Position numbers and translations under genes: made by a program
Shown: one piece after another, positions 48,002 through 59,234 of the stretch
How positions within the stretch are numbered: the stretch's first letter is position 1
Layout: the number at the start of each line of letters is the position of its first letter
DNA from: Shewanella violacea DSS12
GTDB lineage: Bacteria > Pseudomonadota > Gammaproteobacteria > Enterobacterales > Shewanellaceae
Direction of reading: 5' to 3'
Assembly: GCF_000091325.1 (NCBI RefSeq)
Contig: NC_014012.1
Coordinates: 248,001 to 312,000 of the forward strand
DNA: 64,000 nt
Notes under the pieces: generated by a model
Database searches by the model: none
What the model was told of the DNA's origin: nothing
The model's input: the letters and a program-made list of their open reading frames with translations, nothing else

Positions 48002-49663
48002 ATGAGAAAACAGATTATGAGTAATAACCAGCCGGCTGAGGCTAAAATACAGAATCTGAAGCAAGTATCTGCAGTTTGGTGCATTCCAATCTTGGCATTA
48101 GCAATCGGAATTTGGATGTTTGTGCAATACATAAGCAGTCAAGGGCCTGTCATTACGATTAGAATGCCTAATGCCTCGGGTATAGAGATTGGAAAGACGG
48201 CGATTAAGTCATTGAGCGTTAATGTTGGTGTCGTGACTAATGTCCAGTTAAGCGAAGATTACAGTTATACCTTAGTGACGGCTCAAATGAATAGAGATAG
48301 TGACCGAATGCTTAAAGAGGATACCTCGTTTTGGGTCGTTAAGCCGCGTATAGGTTCTGGTGGTATTACTGGATTAGATACCTTGCTCTCTGGCGCTTAT
48401 ATTGAAATGCAGCCTGGGGACGATAAAGAAGACAGGGAACATTTTGTTGCTTTGGAGAATCCTCCTGTTGCGCCTGTTGATGCTAAAGGATTGCGGATCA
48501 TACTTACTAGCCATCACGCTGGTAAGCTAGGTGTGGGTGATCCTGTACTGTATGAGGGCTTCACGGTGGGCCGGGTTGAAAGTGTTAGTTTTGACATTAA
48601 GAGTAAACTTGCAAACTACCAGTTATTTATCTTTGAACCCTACGATAGCCTAGCCCGTACCAATAGTGCGTTTATGATGCTCTCAGGTTTCAATATTCAA
48701 ATGAATGCGGAAGGAGTCAATGTTAACGTAGGCTCTCTGGAATCATTAATGACTGGCGGTGTTACCTTTATGACGCCGGATGGTGACTCTGAGTCGAGGC
48801 AAACTGAGCAGCTAGTGCATTATCGCTTATTTGACAGTGTGCACGATTATCGCGAGAAAATGTATGAGAAACATTTAGACTTTGTGATGATGTTTACTGA
48901 GTCTATTCGAGGCCTTAAAGTTGGTGCTCCAATCGAATATCGTGGTATCAAAATTGGTACAGTAAAAAAAGTACCCTTGCGTTTGCCAACGAGTAAAGAA
49001 GGTTTCTCTAACAAGGAAATCCCAGTATTAGTCCGTATTGATCTTGGTCGTATCTATGATCACTCTGATGAAGGTAGTTTGGAAGAGCTGCAAGCAAGCT
49101 TTGAGACAGAGTTTAACAGCGGACTGCGCGCGACATTAAAAACGGGTAATTTACTGACGGGAGCACTGTATATAGGTACCGATTTATACAAGGGTGAAAA
49201 ATTACCTAATACGCGACAATATGCTGGTTTTAACATATTCCCGACTAAAACCGGTGAGCTTGCCGAAGTACAAAAGCAGTTGACAGAACTGCTGCATAAG
49301 TTCAATAAATTACCGGTTGAAGATACCTTAAAATCAATGACGGCAACGTTAAAAGTATCTCAGAAGACATTGCTATCGGCCGAACGGGTAGCCAATGATT
49401 TGGATCGTTTGCTTAAGCAGAATGATACTCAATCATTACCTGGAGATATTCGGACTAGTCTGCAACAGATTCAAAAAACCTTAAATGCTTTCGGTCCGGA
49501 TGCAGCGCCATATCAGAATCTTGAAGGTGCATTAAGCCGTTTTGAGGAAGTAATGATAGAGTTACAGCCCGTGCTGCGTCAGCTAAACGAAAAACCAAAC
49601 TCTCTGGTTTTTGGTGATGATAAAGCGAAAGATCCTATTCCTGTTGGAGGCCATAAGTCATGA
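48002..49663 (+). CDS. pqiB: PqiB-like MCE-domain lipid transport protein
   Basis: A 553-residue protein with one N-terminal membrane anchor (VWCIPILALAIGIWMFVQYI) and three MCE domains (starting near GPVITIRMPNASGIEIGKT, LRIILTSHHAGKLGVGDP and FVMMFTESIRGLKVGAP). A C-terminal helical tail follows. Three MCE domains is the PqiB arrangement (LetB has seven, MlaD one); in E. coli PqiB forms a syringe-like channel across the periplasm. An alternative ATG lies at 48017. Overlaps pqiC by 4 bp. Confidence 0.93.
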   Translation: MRKQIMSNNQPAEAKIQNLKQVSAVWCIPILALAIGIWMFVQYISSQGPVITIRMPNASGIEIGKTAIKSLSVNVGVVTNVQLSEDYSYTLVTAQMNRDSDRMLKEDTSFWVVKPRIGSGGITGLDTLLSGAYIEMQPGDDKEDREHFVALENPPVAPVDAKGLRIILTSHHAGKLGVGDPVLYEGFTVGRVESVSFDIKSKLANYQLFIFEPYDSLARTNSAFMMLSGFNIQMNAEGVNVNVGSLESLMTGGVTFMTPDGDSESRQTEQLVHYRLFDSVHDYREKMYEKHLDFVMMFTESIRGLKVGAPIEYRGIKIGTVKKVPLRLPTSKEGFSNKEIPVLVRIDLGRIYDHSDEGSLEELQASFETEFNSGLRATLKTGNLLTGALYIGTDLYKGEKLPNTRQYAGFNIFPTKTGELAEVQKQLTELLHKFNKLPVEDTLKSMTATLKVSQKTLLSAERVANDLDRLLKQNDTQSLPGDIRTSLQQIQKTLNAFGPDAAPYQNLEGALSRFEEVMIELQPVLRQLNEKPNSLVFGDDKAKDPIPVGGHKS

Positions 49664-50229
49664 AAAAGTGGTTAGTAATTACAGTCTTAACCTTGATGGT
49701 AGGATGTAGCAGTACCCCTAGTGAATTAGTCACTTACTTGCTGCCAAGCGGTAATACAGCTAGCGCAGCACATCACGGTAACGACCAAAATTTATTGATT
49801 GTGGCCCCAGTTGACGTTGCGTCATATTTAGCTGATATGGGGTTGGTTTATCAGGTAAGTCCTACCGAGATAGTGGAGGCGCGGCAGAGCTTGTGGGCTG
49901 AGGGGTTATCGAAACAGTTAACCCGCCGCATTACTAATGATCTTCGCCAGAAGCAGACTGGCTTCTGGCCAACCCAGTTAACATCCACACTATCGACGGC
50001 GGGTATTCCAAGATTACAGATCCGTATTAATCGGTTTAATGGGGTTTATACCGGTGTTGCAGAAGTTGCTGGAGAGTGGATGCTGATAGACGCTAAAGGT
50101 GAATTGCAAACTGTTCATCCCTTTATATTCAGTGTGCCATTAGCAGCAGATGGCTTCGCAGCACAAGTAGAGGCACTATCCCTAGGTGTCGATGAGTTAA
50201 CAACACAAGTGGCAGTTAGTCTTAAGTAA
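49660..50229 (+). CDS. pqiC: PqiC-like outer-membrane lipoprotein
   Basis: A 189-residue lipoprotein with signal and lipobox LMVGCSS, followed by a PqiC/ABC-type_transport_aux (DUF330-like) domain. Family segments: LLIVAPVDVASYLADMGLVYQ, LWAEGLSKQLTRRITNDLR and RLQIRINRFNG. PqiC is the outer-membrane end of the PqiABC system. ATGA overlap with pqiB shows coupling, and a clear terminator follows. Confidence 0.9.
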   Translation: MKKWLVITVLTLMVGCSSTPSELVTYLLPSGNTASAAHHGNDQNLLIVAPVDVASYLADMGLVYQVSPTEIVEARQSLWAEGLSKQLTRRITNDLRQKQTGFWPTQLTSTLSTAGIPRLQIRINRFNGVYTGVAEVAGEWMLIDAKGELQTVHPFIFSVPLAADGFAAQVEALSLGVDELTTQVAVSLK

Positions 50230-50244
50230 TAAGCGGTGAGTGGC

Positions 50245-50272
50245 AGTCCCCATATTTGAGATGGGGACTTTA
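50245..50272 (+). terminator. Terminator of pqiABC
   Basis: AGTCCCCAT / ATGGGGACT, perfect 9-bp stem, 7-nt loop, short T-rich tail; placed between convergent pqiC and mutT. Confidence 0.75.
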
Positions 50273-50296
50273 TCTAGGCTAGTAATTTATCAGGCG

Positions 50297-50713
50297 TTAG
50301 GATTCAAGTTCTAAAATTTTATCGATAATAGGCTTGTTTGCATCAGGGAAGTCATAGTCCTGCAAATCTAACTTAGAGACCCATTTTACTAGTTGTCCTT
50401 CGATACCATGAGCTTCTCCCGTAAAACCGGTTACCCAATGGATATCCAAGAGGACTTGCTTATCTGGGTAGTCATGGCTGATGGTCATCAAGGAGCTTGT
50501 ATCTGTGATGGTTAAATCAACTTCCTCTTTCAGCTCTCGGGTTAATGCTTGGGTCACAGACTCCCCTTGTTCGACTTTACCTCCGGGAAATTCCCATTTT
50601 CCACCTTGGTGTAGATGGTTGAGGCGCTTGGCCAGCAGAATCTGATTATCAGAATTCATTATCACGCCTACTGCGACATGTATTCTTTTGGTTTTAGCTA
50701 TCGAGACCGACAA
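50297..50713 (-). CDS. mutT: 8-oxo-dGTP diphosphatase MutT
   Basis: A 138-residue Nudix hydrolase that removes oxidised dGTP from the pool. The Nudix box reads GGKVEQGESVTQALTREL then KEEVDL; the usual Gly near its end is Asp here, a mild deviation. The start is TTG at 50711-50713, with GAGGA 9 nt upstream, 5 bp behind the yacG stop. End of the pilABCD-coaE-zapD-yacG-mutT block. Confidence 0.93.
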   Translation of the reverse strand: MSVSIAKTKRIHVAVGVIMNSDNQILLAKRLNHLHQGGKWEFPGGKVEQGESVTQALTRELKEEVDLTITDTSSLMTISHDYPDKQVLLDIHWVTGFTGEAHGIEGQLVKWVSKLDLQDYDFPDANKPIIDKILELES

Positions 50714-50718
50714 TTGGG

Positions 50719-50931
50719 TTAATCCTCTTTAAAGAAGCTTGATTCATCATATCCCTCTACATCCAGAGTCTCATGATCAAATTCGGGTTTAGCTGGGATT
50801 GCATGTTTTTCGGATGCCCAGTCACCTAAGTCGATTAGCTTACAGCGATCACTGCAGAAAGGCCTAAACTTAGACTCTGAATTCCAAATAACTTCTGCTT
50901 GGCAAGTGGGACATTTTACTAAGGTTGTCAT
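50719..50931 (-). CDS. yacG: DNA gyrase inhibitor YacG
   Basis: A 70-residue zinc-ribbon protein. CPTCQAEV and [17 protein letters not shown] give the four Cys ligands and the family signature. YacG binds GyrB and inhibits DNA binding by gyrase. Length is typical (65 in E. coli). Position between zapD and mutT is conserved. Confidence 0.95.
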   Translation of the reverse strand: MTTLVKCPTCQAEVIWNSESKFRPFCSDRCKLIDLGDWASEKHAIPAKPEFDHETLDVEGYDESSFFKED

Positions 50932-51028
50932 TGATCTATCTCTACAAGGTACGCCTGTAAACTTAGCTTTAACTGTGGGTTTAAGCTAGTCAACAAGGGT
51001 GTTTGATATGCAGACCATGATACTGGCT

Positions 51029-51763
51029 TTAGATGCAGGTTGCTAACTTAAACTCGATAGTTCTATCTGAGTGTTTTTGTTGGTCGAATTGTACGAAGTG
51101 AATAGCGTATCTATTTTTGTGGCCGCTAATGGTAGGGTAACAGCCTTGATTTGAGTCTAGTTGCACTCTAATTAATGACAGCGCCTGATTACTCGTACCT
51201 TGGTAGAAGCCAGCTTTTGCCACGGCATCAGTATACTCAGTGGTTAATCTGGTTAGTTCTAATAGTAGGCTTATTGGCGTTAGTAACACTCTAAACGTAT
51301 CTAGCCATTGAGAGTATTCTTGTCTGCGAGTATCCCAAGGTTTGGCTAACCAATAATGGAGTTGTGGCAGGTCGAAATTACAACAGGCCCCAGGCATATT
51401 GAATCTTTGGCGTAGAGCCATTAAGAATCGATTCTGCTTGAGTGGCTTACCTGGCCTTTCACTCATTTGAAGGTCGGCTCTAGCATTGGACAGGAGAGAT
51501 AAGTATTTATCGACTTGTTGTTTATCTATGTGTGGTAGATTTTTCCAATTCGATAGTAACAAAATTTGTTTATTGAGGTCTTTGAGCACCTCGCCGCGGT
51601 AGTCGCAGCGCTCTGCTAATTCACACAGTGAGAAAAGGGGGAGAAAACAACGTTCTTGATGATCTTGTGTTAAGTTCATTTGCAGTTGCTGTTCAAGATA
51701 CTCCAACCTAAGGTAGCTTCGAGTTTTCTCGTTTAGAGGTTGTTCATAGATCAATTCTGTCAT
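51029..51763 (-). CDS. zapD: Cell division protein ZapD
   Basis: A 244-residue cytoplasmic protein that cross-links FtsZ filaments and stabilises the Z ring. It shows the family pattern IYEQPLNEKTRSYLRLEYL, KQNRFLMALRQRFNMPGACC, LPQLHYWL and the C-terminal RYAIHFVQF. Length matches E. coli ZapD (247). Starts 8 bp behind the coaE stop. Confidence 0.95.
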   Translation of the reverse strand: MTELIYEQPLNEKTRSYLRLEYLEQQLQMNLTQDHQERCFLPLFSLCELAERCDYRGEVLKDLNKQILLLSNWKNLPHIDKQQVDKYLSLLSNARADLQMSERPGKPLKQNRFLMALRQRFNMPGACCNFDLPQLHYWLAKPWDTRRQEYSQWLDTFRVLLTPISLLLELTRLTTEYTDAVAKAGFYQGTSNQALSLIRVQLDSNQGCYPTISGHKNRYAIHFVQFDQQKHSDRTIEFKLATCI

Positions 51764-51771
51764 GGTGATTA

Positions 51772-52377
51772 TTAAGAGTTATTGGACCATTTTAAATAAT
51801 TATTATGTAGTGCAATTACTTTGCTTTTGAGCGCTGATATCTCTCCTTGATTGTCTATGACATCATCAGCTTTAGCTAGCTTCTCGGCCCTTGGAGCCTG
51901 GCTGCTAATAATTTTTTCTACTTGTTCACTTGTTACCGCATCCCTACTAAGGGTTCGCTGGCTTTGTTGACTTGGTGAAATATCAATCAAAAGTGTACGA
52001 TTTACTAACTTATCTAATTCATTCTCAAATAGCAAGGGAGCGACGAGAATAGTGTAGGGTGACGACGTAGCTGCTAGTTGATTTAGCATCTCTGTACGTA
52101 TCATAGGGTGTAGTAAGCCGTTGACCCAGATTCGCTCTTTCGGCTGATTGAAGATGATTTCTCTTAAGGCGGATCGATCTAAGCTGCCATCTTGGTTCAA
52201 TATCTGTTTACCGAAATGGCTAGCTATTTGATTTAAGCCCCTAGTGCCAATTGCCACCACATCCCGTGCGACTATATCGGCATCGACTAATTCGATGCCT
52301 AATTCTGCAAAAAGGTTGGCGACTGTGGTTTTGCCACTGCCGATACCGCCAGTTAAACCAATTAAATATTTAGGCAT
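51772..52377 (-). CDS. coaE: Dephospho-CoA kinase CoaE
   Basis: Catalyses the last step of coenzyme A synthesis. The 201-residue protein starts MPKYLIGLTGGIGSGKTTVA (P-loop), then VDADIVAR, LNQDGSLDRSALREIIF and LLFENELDKLVNRTLLID. I start at the ATG at 52375-52377; an upstream in-frame start at 52395 adds six residues not usual for the family. Between pilD and zapD, as in most relatives. Confidence 0.95.
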   Translation of the reverse strand: MPKYLIGLTGGIGSGKTTVANLFAELGIELVDADIVARDVVAIGTRGLNQIASHFGKQILNQDGSLDRSALREIIFNQPKERIWVNGLLHPMIRTEMLNQLAATSSPYTILVAPLLFENELDKLVNRTLLIDISPSQQSQRTLSRDAVTSEQVEKIISSQAPRAEKLAKADDVIDNQGEISALKSKVIALHNNYLKWSNNS

Positions 52378-52409
52378 TATCTTATCTTTAACCATTGAAT
52401 GAAGCGCCG

Positions 52410-53327
52410 TTAGCTATATAAGGTGGATAGATACCAAGTATTGATATTATTACCCCAGATCATGGCTATCCAGCCCGCTAATGCTATATAGGGACCAAAA
52501 GGAATTGGATTACCTTTATTGAGCCTTTTACTGATGATCAGCATGATACCAACGACCGCGCCGACTATCGATGACAGCAGGATTATCTGCGGCAGTAATT
52601 GCCATCCAAACCAGGCACCAAAAACGGCTAAAAGCTTAAAATCACCATAGCCCATACCATCCTTACCTGTTAACAGTTTAAACGCCCAGAAGACACTCCA
52701 GAGGCTCAAATAGCCAGCTGCTGCGCCAATTAATGCATCGCTTGGGCTGGCAAAGGTGCTGTCTAGATTAATGATCAAGCCAAGCCATAGCAGAGGGAGT
52801 GTCAGTTGGTCCGGCAATAACATCTCGTCGAGATCTATACCTGTTAGCGCTATCAGTACGAAAGTGAGCACAGTAGCGAAGGCAAACTCCAAAGTTGGAC
52901 CGAAGTGCAGTGCAAGAAAAGCCACGGCTAATCCAGTTAGCAATTCTATGATGGGGTAACGTGCAGAAATAGGTGAACTACATGAGGCGCACTTTCCTTG
53001 CAGCATTAGCCAGCCAATAACAGGCAAATTATGCCAAGGCTTGATATCTGTCTTGCATTTGGGGCAGGCCGAACCTGGTACAATTAGATTATATTTCTCT
53101 GGATAGCCATCGATAGCACGCTCTAGCTCATTTGAGATGGGATCGATAAGCTCTTTATGATACTCATTGAGATATTGATTACATTCTTGCTGCCATTCTC
53201 GTTTCATCATCACGGGAAAGCGATGAATGACCACATTGAGAAAGCTACCAATAACGGCGGCAAAGATAAAGGCTATAGCGCTAAAGAGCCACAAGTTGTG
53301 GCTTAATATAGTGATTAATTCTGTCAT
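52410..53327 (-). CDS. pilD: Prepilin peptidase / N-methyltransferase PilD
   Basis: A 305-residue polytopic enzyme that cleaves and N-methylates type IV prepilins and type II secretion pseudopilins. It has a cytoplasmic zinc site (CPKCKTDI and CASCSSPI), PGSACP, and the two aspartate motifs GIDLDEMLLPD and GMGYGDFKLLA. About eight membrane helices. Last pil gene, ahead of coaE. Confidence 0.96.
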   Translation of the reverse strand: MTELITILSHNLWLFSAIAFIFAAVIGSFLNVVIHRFPVMMKREWQQECNQYLNEYHKELIDPISNELERAIDGYPEKYNLIVPGSACPKCKTDIKPWHNLPVIGWLMLQGKCASCSSPISARYPIIELLTGLAVAFLALHFGPTLEFAFATVLTFVLIALTGIDLDEMLLPDQLTLPLLWLGLIINLDSTFASPSDALIGAAAGYLSLWSVFWAFKLLTGKDGMGYGDFKLLAVFGAWFGWQLLPQIILLSSIVGAVVGIMLIISKRLNKGNPIPFGPYIALAGWIAMIWGNNINTWYLSTLYS

Positions 53328-53387
53328 CTATTTTTTTCTTCTATTTAGGAGTCTTTCATTGATCTTGATTGTTACTTGCAATGGATG

Positions 53388-54659
53388 CTAAATAATCTTA
53401 CCCATTTCGAAGATGGGAAGATACATGGCAACGATTAAACCACCGACTAAGGTACCGATCACTACCATCATGATAGGTTCAATCAGGCTAGAAAGTCCAT
53501 CTACGGCGTCATCCACCTGCATCTCATAAATGTTAGCGACCTTATTGAGCATTCCATCGAGTCCACCAGACTCTTCACCTATCATCACCATCTGGATCAG
53601 CATATCGGGAAATAGGTTGGTGGTGCGCATGGCGACATTCATCTGCATCCCCGCCATCACTTCGGAACGGACCTTTAGTACCGCTTTGCGATAAACTGCA
53701 TTTCCCGAGGCGCCGGCGGCAGATTCCAGACCATCTATAAGGGGGACACCTGCGGCGAAGGTTGTCGCTAAAGTGCGTGCGAAACGAGACATGGCGGCTT
53801 TATGCAGTATGGGGCCGATAGCCGGTATTCTAAGTAGTGACGCATCGACTTGATCTCTAAACTTCTGGGAACTTCTGTGTGCGCGTTTAAATAAAAAAAC
53901 GGCAACTATGATTATCACGGCAAATATATACCAGGAGGCTTGCAGTGCATCAGAAATACCTATGACTAACTGGGTAAAGGCTGGCAGTTCGGCGCCGAAA
54001 CCGGAAAATATTTCCTCAAACTGTGGGACGACGAAGAGTAACAGTAAGGCTGTTACCCCGAAGGCTACAACGACAACCGCAGCTGGGTAAAACATGGCCT
54101 TCTTAATTTTAGATTTTAAGGCTTCGGTTTTCTCCCTGTAGGTTGCGACACGATCGAACACGGCATCTAGTGAACCTGAGTGCTCACCGGCGGCCACCAG
54201 ATCCACGTACAAGTCATCGAAATATTGTCTGTGGGGCCTTAATGCATCAGATAGCGGAATACCGGCTTGGACATCGTTTAAGATAGTGCCTAATAGCTCT
54301 CGCATCTTGACCTTCTCATGACCTCGGCCTAACATCTCGATAGTGGTTACCAAGGGGACACCGGCTGAGAGCATAGTTGCTATCTGACGGGTGATCATGG
54401 CGATATCCATGGCATTTATCTTGGGTGCCCCCAATTGGAAAAGACTGGCGGATTGCTTTTTGACCGACTTAGGGTTAACCCCCTGAGTTTTTAGCTGACT
54501 ACGGACTTCTGCGGCCGTGGCGCCTTTAAGTTCTCCGGAGGTCTTTTGACCGGCTTTGTTGACACCTTTCCATTCATAGGTATAGATCTTAGGCTGGCTA
54601 TTAACATTGGATTTCTTAGCTCGCGCCTGTCTTTTTTTTATCGTGCTTGCTGTCGCCAT
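53388..54659 (-). CDS. pilC: Type IV pilus inner-membrane platform protein PilC
   Basis: A 423-residue GspF-family protein: a basic N-terminus, YEWKGVNKAGQKTSGEL, two repeated helical cytoplasmic domains (FDDLYVDLVAAGEHSGSLDA and FPDMLIQMVMIGEESGGLDG) and three membrane helices. It anchors the pilus base and interacts with PilB. An AAGGAAAGG ribosome site precedes the ATG. 29 bp behind pilB. Confidence 0.96.
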   Translation of the reverse strand: MATASTIKKRQARAKKSNVNSQPKIYTYEWKGVNKAGQKTSGELKGATAAEVRSQLKTQGVNPKSVKKQSASLFQLGAPKINAMDIAMITRQIATMLSAGVPLVTTIEMLGRGHEKVKMRELLGTILNDVQAGIPLSDALRPHRQYFDDLYVDLVAAGEHSGSLDAVFDRVATYREKTEALKSKIKKAMFYPAAVVVVAFGVTALLLLFVVPQFEEIFSGFGAELPAFTQLVIGISDALQASWYIFAVIIIVAVFLFKRAHRSSQKFRDQVDASLLRIPAIGPILHKAAMSRFARTLATTFAAGVPLIDGLESAAGASGNAVYRKAVLKVRSEVMAGMQMNVAMRTTNLFPDMLIQMVMIGEESGGLDGMLNKVANIYEMQVDDAVDGLSSLIEPIMMVVIGTLVGGLIVAMYLPIFEMGKII

Positions 54660-54688
54660 AGCCTTTCCTTAAAATAAAGTTGTCGAGT

Positions 54689-56398
54689 TTAGAAACTAGT
54701 GACTCGATTGATCTCGGCGATGCTGGTGACACCATGGATGACCTTGAGTAGCCCCGACTCTCGTAAATCTCGCATGCCTTCTTCTTTGGCCATGGTGGCT
54801 ATCTGTAAGGAGTTGCCTCCTTCCATGATGATGCGGGCTATCTCATCTGATATCTTCATCACCTCATAGATGCCGACCCGGCCCTTGTAACCGCCGGAGC
54901 AGAGATCGCAGCCCACTGGTTTATAGGTGGTGATGCCTTCATCTATGTTTGCTTGCTTAAAGCCTAACCTCTGCAGTTCGTGTTCAGGGATATCTTCTGC
55001 TTGCTTACATTCGGGGCAGAGGCGTCGAGACAGGCGCTGAGCTATGATTAGGTTTACCGAACTAGCTATGTTGTATCCAGGAACGCCCATATTGATGAGT
55101 CGAGTCAGTGTTTCGGCGGCCGAGTTAGTGTGCAGCGTCGACAATACCAGGTGGCCTGTTTGCGCCGCCTTGATAGCAATTTCGGCGGTCTCTAAGTCTC
55201 GAATCTCACCGACCATGACCACATCGGGATCTTGGCGCAGAAATGAGCGCAATGCAGAGGCAAATGTCAGCCCCGCCTTGAGATTGATATGAACCTGATT
55301 GACCCCTTCGAGGTTTATCTCCACCGGGTCTTCGACGGTAGAGATGTTTCTAGCTTCGGTATTGAGTATGTTGAGACCAGTATAGAGAGAGACTGTTTTT
55401 CCCGAGCCAGTAGGGCCAGTGACCAGGATCATACCCTGAGGTTTTTCCAGCATCTCCTCGTACAGCTCGCGCTGATCGTCTTCATAACCCAGCTTCTCGA
55501 TGCCTAGTTGCGCCGAAGAGGAGTCCAGAATACGCATCACTATCTTCTCGCCCCAGATAGTAGGCAAGGTACTGACACGAAAGTCTATGGACTTAGTGCG
55601 CGATAGCTTCATCTTGATGCGGCCGTCTTGGGGCACACGACGTTCGGCTATATCTAGCTTAGACATCACCTTGAGGCGGGCGGAAATTCGGGCTGAAAGA
55701 TTGACTGGGGGCTCAGAGACTTCATGCAAGATACCGTCAATACGAAAACGTATACGGTAACGTTTCTCATAGGGTTCGAAATGCAGATCCGATGCCCCTT
55801 TGCGTATAGCGTCGGTCAATATTTTGTTGATATAGATGACGATCGGCGCATCATCACCGCTTTCGCTTTTTTGCTCTTCCTCACGCTTACTGGGGTCATC
55901 GACTTCGATATCGGCAAGAGCCGACTCATCTATGCCGCTGATATCCAGCGCCGAGATGTCATCCTCGAGAATCTTCTCTATGGCCTTAGTAAGCTTATCA
56001 TCCTCGACCAATATGGCTTCGGCATGTAGGCCAGCGCTAAACTGAAAGTCTTCCAGGGCGGTAATGTTAGTTGGGTCTGAGGTGCCGATATAGAGGCGGT
56101 TGCCCCGCTTAAACAGTGGCAGGCATTTATGTTTCTCTATCAGCTTCTTATTGAGGAAGTCTTCGGGAATGCTGGCGACATCGAATTCGTCGAGATCTAG
56201 CAAGGGAGTGCCGTATTCTTCGTAACAAAGCTCGGCTATTTCTCGTGCAGAAATGAGCTTTTCTGAGACTATGGTAGAGACTAGAGATTGCTTATTTTGG
56301 CGAGACTTTGCTATAGCGGAAGCTATCTGCTCTTCGCTGAGCAACTGCTTACGAATAAAGAGTGTAGATAAACCTAAATGAAGACCCGTTGTCGGCAT
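54689..56398 (-). CDS. pilB: Type IV pilus assembly ATPase PilB
   Basis: A 569-residue extension ATPase. N-terminal MshEN/GSPII_E_N domains, then the secretion-ATPase core: Walker [16 protein letters not shown], Asp box [11 protein letters not shown], Walker B-type [15 protein letters not shown], His box [17 protein letters not shown]. The C-terminal zinc site has CPECKQ and [11 protein letters not shown]. Follows pilA after a hairpin. Confidence 0.97.
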   Translation of the reverse strand: MPTTGLHLGLSTLFIRKQLLSEEQIASAIAKSRQNKQSLVSTIVSEKLISAREIAELCYEEYGTPLLDLDEFDVASIPEDFLNKKLIEKHKCLPLFKRGNRLYIGTSDPTNITALEDFQFSAGLHAEAILVEDDKLTKAIEKILEDDISALDISGIDESALADIEVDDPSKREEEQKSESGDDAPIVIYINKILTDAIRKGASDLHFEPYEKRYRIRFRIDGILHEVSEPPVNLSARISARLKVMSKLDIAERRVPQDGRIKMKLSRTKSIDFRVSTLPTIWGEKIVMRILDSSSAQLGIEKLGYEDDQRELYEEMLEKPQGMILVTGPTGSGKTVSLYTGLNILNTEARNISTVEDPVEINLEGVNQVHINLKAGLTFASALRSFLRQDPDVVMVGEIRDLETAEIAIKAAQTGHLVLSTLHTNSAAETLTRLINMGVPGYNIASSVNLIIAQRLSRRLCPECKQAEDIPEHELQRLGFKQANIDEGITTYKPVGCDLCSGGYKGRVGIYEVMKISDEIARIIMEGGNSLQIATMAKEEGMRDLRESGLLKVIHGVTSIAEINRVTSF

Positions 56399-56449
56399 AT
56401 TAGCTCATATATGTGGTTGAAAATATTAGGTCACGCTTATGTAGTAAAC

Positions 56450-56485
56450 AAAAACACCAGAAAGCGGTTGCTTACTGGTGTTTTT
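56450..56485 (-). terminator. Hairpin between pilA and pilB
   Basis: A perfect 11-bp inverted repeat (AAAAACACCAG / CTGGTGTTTTT) 12 bp after the pilA stop; poly-T on either strand. Probably a partial terminator setting high pilA relative to pilBCD. Confidence 0.8.
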
Positions 56486-56496
56486 AATCATTAATT

Positions 56497-56943
56497 CTAT
56501 GGTGTAGGTGTGACGGCGGCTGGGGTTACACCTGCACCTTCTTGGCAAAGTTCATCTGTCCCGCCACTACCAGTAACAGCTGTAGCTGCATATGATACTG
56601 CGCCAGTAGCTGCAATTGTTGCTGTTACCATACATTGATCACCAGTATAGACAACCGTTGATTCTTTATTAAATTCAACTAGGCCAGTAAGTTTCATTGC
56701 GTCCATATTGGTCTTTACACTTGCACAAGCAATATCTGAAGTAACACAAGCAGCTGCAGTAGAAGTCATTGAGCTAACTGCCTTCATCGATGCTCCGCCA
56801 CTTGCTGTAGTCACATAATCTTTGTAAGCAGGGAGCGCAATGGCGGCAAGAATACCGATAATTGCAACAACGATCATTAATTCAATCAGGGTGAAACCCT
56901 GAGCTTTCTTGTTTAGTCTGTTTTTCAAGTTAATGCCTTTCAT
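56497..56943 (-). CDS. pilA: Type IV major pilin PilA
   Basis: A 148-residue prepilin. The leader [16 protein letters not shown] is cleaved by PilD before [20 protein letters not shown], with Glu5 of the mature protein present. A Cys pair near the end (DQCMVT and ELCQEG) forms the D-loop. A further Cys pair (AACVT, IACAS) lies in the middle. The start at 56943 has GGAGAG 8 nt upstream; the frame extends to 56982 without support. The C-terminus is Ala/Thr/Pro-rich. Confidence 0.95.
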   Translation of the reverse strand: MKGINLKNRLNKKAQGFTLIELMIVVAIIGILAAIALPAYKDYVTTASGGASMKAVSSMTSTAAACVTSDIACASVKTNMDAMKLTGLVEFNKESTVVYTGDQCMVTATIAATGAVSYAATAVTGSGGTDELCQEGAGVTPAAVTPTP

Positions 56944-57371
56944 TTTCTCTCTCCGTTGACCTAAATCGCTCGACCCACTCACCCTGCTCTTTTTATTTAG
57001 AGCAAGAGAAGAACTGAACTTTTACTCATGCCATCTTAGAATCAGCAAAGTAACTTAATTATAGACGTCTTAGCCGTGTTGCTCCTGCGCTAGCTAAACT
57101 TTCCTTATTTATCCCTAAGATAAACGCTACATTAAGTGTTAGTTACTATTTCTAGTCTAGTGATTAGAAATGGGGCCTTACTCTTCAGTCATTTTGCTAA
57201 ATATTTAAAGTTACTATATAGAGAACTTAAGCTTAGATTAGACTCGAACCTAAGTTCATTCTAGTGTCGTTGTTTATTATGTACTGCTAGTTATGTTCTT
57301 TCCGGCTAACCGCACCTTATGGTTTCCTCCTGCTCTTTTGCTAGTGAATTAGAGACTCACTTACTAGGTTT

Positions 57372-57423
57372 TTATTACTAGCGCGTTATCACTAGCTTTT
57401 TATTACTAGCTCTTTATTACTAG
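57372..57423. repeat. 14-bp tandem repeat with CTAG
   Basis: TTAT(T/C)ACTAG occurs at 57372, 57386, 57400 and 57414, exactly 14 bp apart, with variable 4-bp linkers. Confidence 0.8.
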
Positions 57424-57741
57424 TTTGGAGACTTGAGTGCTTAGCAAGTTGAAATATTAGCTAAGCCTAAGGTAAGTTTGACCGAAGTGGCCATCTCGCC
57501 TAGGTCCAAAGTTAGTACAAAGTTAATGTAAATGGAACTGTAAATTGCAATAAAGTACTAATTTGGTGGCTATTTAGTCTAAGTGGGTTAAATACATGTT
57601 AATTGAGTTCTAGCATTTTTTTGGCTGTGCATGAAAAACTGTCACCTAGGGGGTAAGTGTCAATTTATAGGCGCTTAGAGAAGAATGATGCTGATGGTTT
57701 TTTATGCGCTTGTTTGCTGCCAGCTTATGATATTAGGCAGT

Positions 57742-57789
57742 GTCTAATGGAGTGTCTAATTGAGTCTCTAGTTGAATGTTTAATTGAGT
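57742..57789. repeat. 12-bp tandem repeat
   Basis: Four adjacent imperfect units of GTCTAATTGAGT (variants GTCTAATGGAGT, CTCTAGTTGAAT, GTTTAATTGAGT). Confidence 0.8.
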
Positions 57790-57910
57790 GGCTGAGCTGG
57801 TCATTAAATATAAGGTAAGTTAATGCTCTAGATATGTCATATGACGATAACATGATTTTGAGCGAGTCAGGGTCAATATTTTTATGCAGGATTCTGCTGA
57901 GTTTTTATTA

Positions 57911-57938
57911 AAAGTGACTCGAGTTAGAGAGTCACTTT
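57911..57938 (-). terminator. Terminator of nadC
   Basis: AAAGTGACT / AGTCACTTT perfect 9-bp stem; on the minus strand the tail is T-rich (TTTTAATAAAAAC). 32 bp beyond the nadC stop. Confidence 0.75.
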
Positions 57939-57969
57939 GAAATCATAATAATTGCAGCATCTTTGGTGA

Positions 57970-59234
<1,265 letters not shown>

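Larger units (their letters stand above)
56944..57969. other. 1 kb gene-free stretch between pilA and nadC
   Basis: AT-rich, no credible ORF. It holds a TGCTCT/AGAGCA hairpin at 56984-57003 in the pilA leader, a 14-bp tandem repeat at 57372-57423, a 12-bp tandem repeat at 57742-57789 and the nadC terminator. The pilA promoter must lie here; no clear sigma-54 site was found. Confidence 0.5.

Noticed and set aside
56944..57200. Sigma-54 promoter for pilA
   Set aside because: PilSR-controlled pilA genes often have one, but no GG-N10-GC pair with acceptable flanks was found on the minus strand here.
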